From an uncultured beta proteobacterium (GTDB lineage Bacteria; Pseudomonadota; Gammaproteobacteria; Burkholderiales; SG8-39), in NCBI GenBank assembly GCA_902826155.1, contig CADEDU010000051.1, forward strand, positions 1 through 52,331: a stretch of DNA of 52,331 bases, given 5' to 3'. The position numbers and the translations under genes are program-made. The notes beneath the pieces are model-generated. The model was not told where the DNA came from and did no database searches. It was given only the letters and a program-made list of their open reading frames with translations. Below are positions 51,857 to 52,331 of this stretch, one piece after another; position 1 is the first letter of the stretch; each line of letters starts with the position of its first letter.

Positions 51857-52331
51857 ATGCCTTACGACATCGCCGCCATCGATTGCGTCGTCAATCCGAT
51901 CACGCCGCAGATCATGCAACTGCGTCCGGCCTGGAGTCGCAAATTCTGGGAAGAGAAGATCGGTCGCACCCCGGGCCTGGGCGGCGGACTGACGCACGAG
52001 GCGATGCTCGCGCTGATGGACAAGGCCGGCATCGAGCGCGCGTTTCTGATCGCCACCAAGACCGGACAACTCAGCATGCCGGCCAGCTGGCACTTGCCGT
52101 ACGAGATCGTCGCCGAGGCGGTCAACCGCTATCCGGGCCGGTTCTACGGGCTGGCCGGCCTCGATCCGACCGAGGGCATGAAGGGCGTGCGCGAACTGGA
52201 GCGTGCGGTGCGCGAGTACGGTTTCATCGGGGCACACTTCTATCCGCACTGGTTCGAGCTCGCGCCCGATCATGCCAAGTGGTATCCGTTCTATGCCAAG
52301 TGCGTCGAGCTCGATATCCCGGTGCAGTTTC
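51857..52331 (+). CDS. Amidohydrolase-family (PF04909-like) protein, 5' part only
   Basis: The frame is open to the right edge, giving the first 158 residues. It begins MPYDIAAIDCVVNPITPQIM, then MLALMDKAGIERAFLIATKTG, FYGLAGLDPTEG and YGFIGAHFYPHWFEL, the strand and loop pattern of amidohydrolase-2 proteins. The metal-binding H-x-H usual at the first strand is replaced by the residues VVN, as in some non-canonical members, so metal dependence is uncertain. The start at 51857 is the only ATG fitting the family, though the ribosome site is weak. Regulation by the palindrome at 51786 is likely. Confidence 0.8.
   Translation, partial: MPYDIAAIDCVVNPITPQIMQLRPAWSRKFWEEKIGRTPGLGGGLTHEAMLALMDKAGIERAFLIATKTGQLSMPASWHLPYEIVAEAVNRYPGRFYGLAGLDPTEGMKGVRELERAVREYGFIGAHFYPHWFELAPDHAKWYPFYAKCVELDIPVQF

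Overview
The window looks like a GC-rich betaproteobacterial chromosome, most likely Burkholderiales. Pointers are two orphan tripartite-tricarboxylate ('Bug'/TctC) binding proteins, a long DinB with an extra loop, a LigD/Ku cluster and dense high-GC coding on both strands. This placement is inference from gene content; no 16S gene is present.

Positions 1-9516 are accessory DNA. The 3' end of a CPBP-family protease gene (1-307) is followed by a complete IS4-family element (about 471-1846). Next comes a gene-cassette array: three complete attC sites (1926-2027, 2450-2527, 3154-3232), each with the diagnostic unpaired base, and a fourth attC cut off after its left half (3985-4003). The cassettes carry a 129-aa unknown protein, a thiol-dioxygenase-like cupin and a PPOX-type flavoprotein. 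No integron integrase is present; the tyrosine recombinase at 4368-5240 lacks the IntI insertion. The array is therefore CALIN-like, unless an intI lies left of the window. From 5489 there is an island core: an AlpA-like regulator, a ParM/StbA actin-like ATPase, a small ParR-position protein, about 1 kb of non-coding DNA full of inverted repeats, and a PF12834/PF12835-type integrase 175 bp from the 3' end of a tRNA-Pro(GGG) gene. The island appears to be integrated at that tRNA. Its distal att copy was not found in the window.

Positions 9589-17099 are a minus-strand block: a 3-hydroxyisobutyrate-dehydrogenase-like enzyme, a signal-less TRAP-type binding protein, LigD, Ku, a MerR-HTH/TPR protein and a DUF72 protein. 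LigD and Ku form a bacterial non-homologous end-joining pathway. The divergent spacer at 17100-17676 holds two perfect DnaA boxes in inverted orientation.

Positions 17677-29122 are a plus-strand catabolic block: a branched-chain amino-acid/amide-type ABC transporter (livK-H-M-G-F), an enoyl-CoA hydratase-family enzyme, a phosphoesterase of the phospholipase C/acid phosphatase family, and HyuA/HyuB (hydantoinase/oxoprolinase). A cold-shock protein, an IF-1 gene and a methyltransferase follow (29409-30614).

Positions 30643-52331 mix metabolic and sensory genes: TctC proteins, a luciferase-like oxidoreductase, a PstS-like protein paired with a hybrid histidine kinase, an FAD monooxygenase, a PAS-containing chemoreceptor, an atypical SDR, a Gly/Gln-rich exported protein, DinB, two amidohydrolases, an alpha-hydroxy-acid oxidase, a zinc alcohol dehydrogenase, a BKACE (DUF849) enzyme, an exported MORN-repeat/C13 protease fusion, an alpha/beta hydrolase and a small exported protein. 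The last gene (51857 onward) runs off the right edge. Several short perfect or near-perfect tandem duplications (27003, 35849, 46152, 51823) lie at gene junctions.
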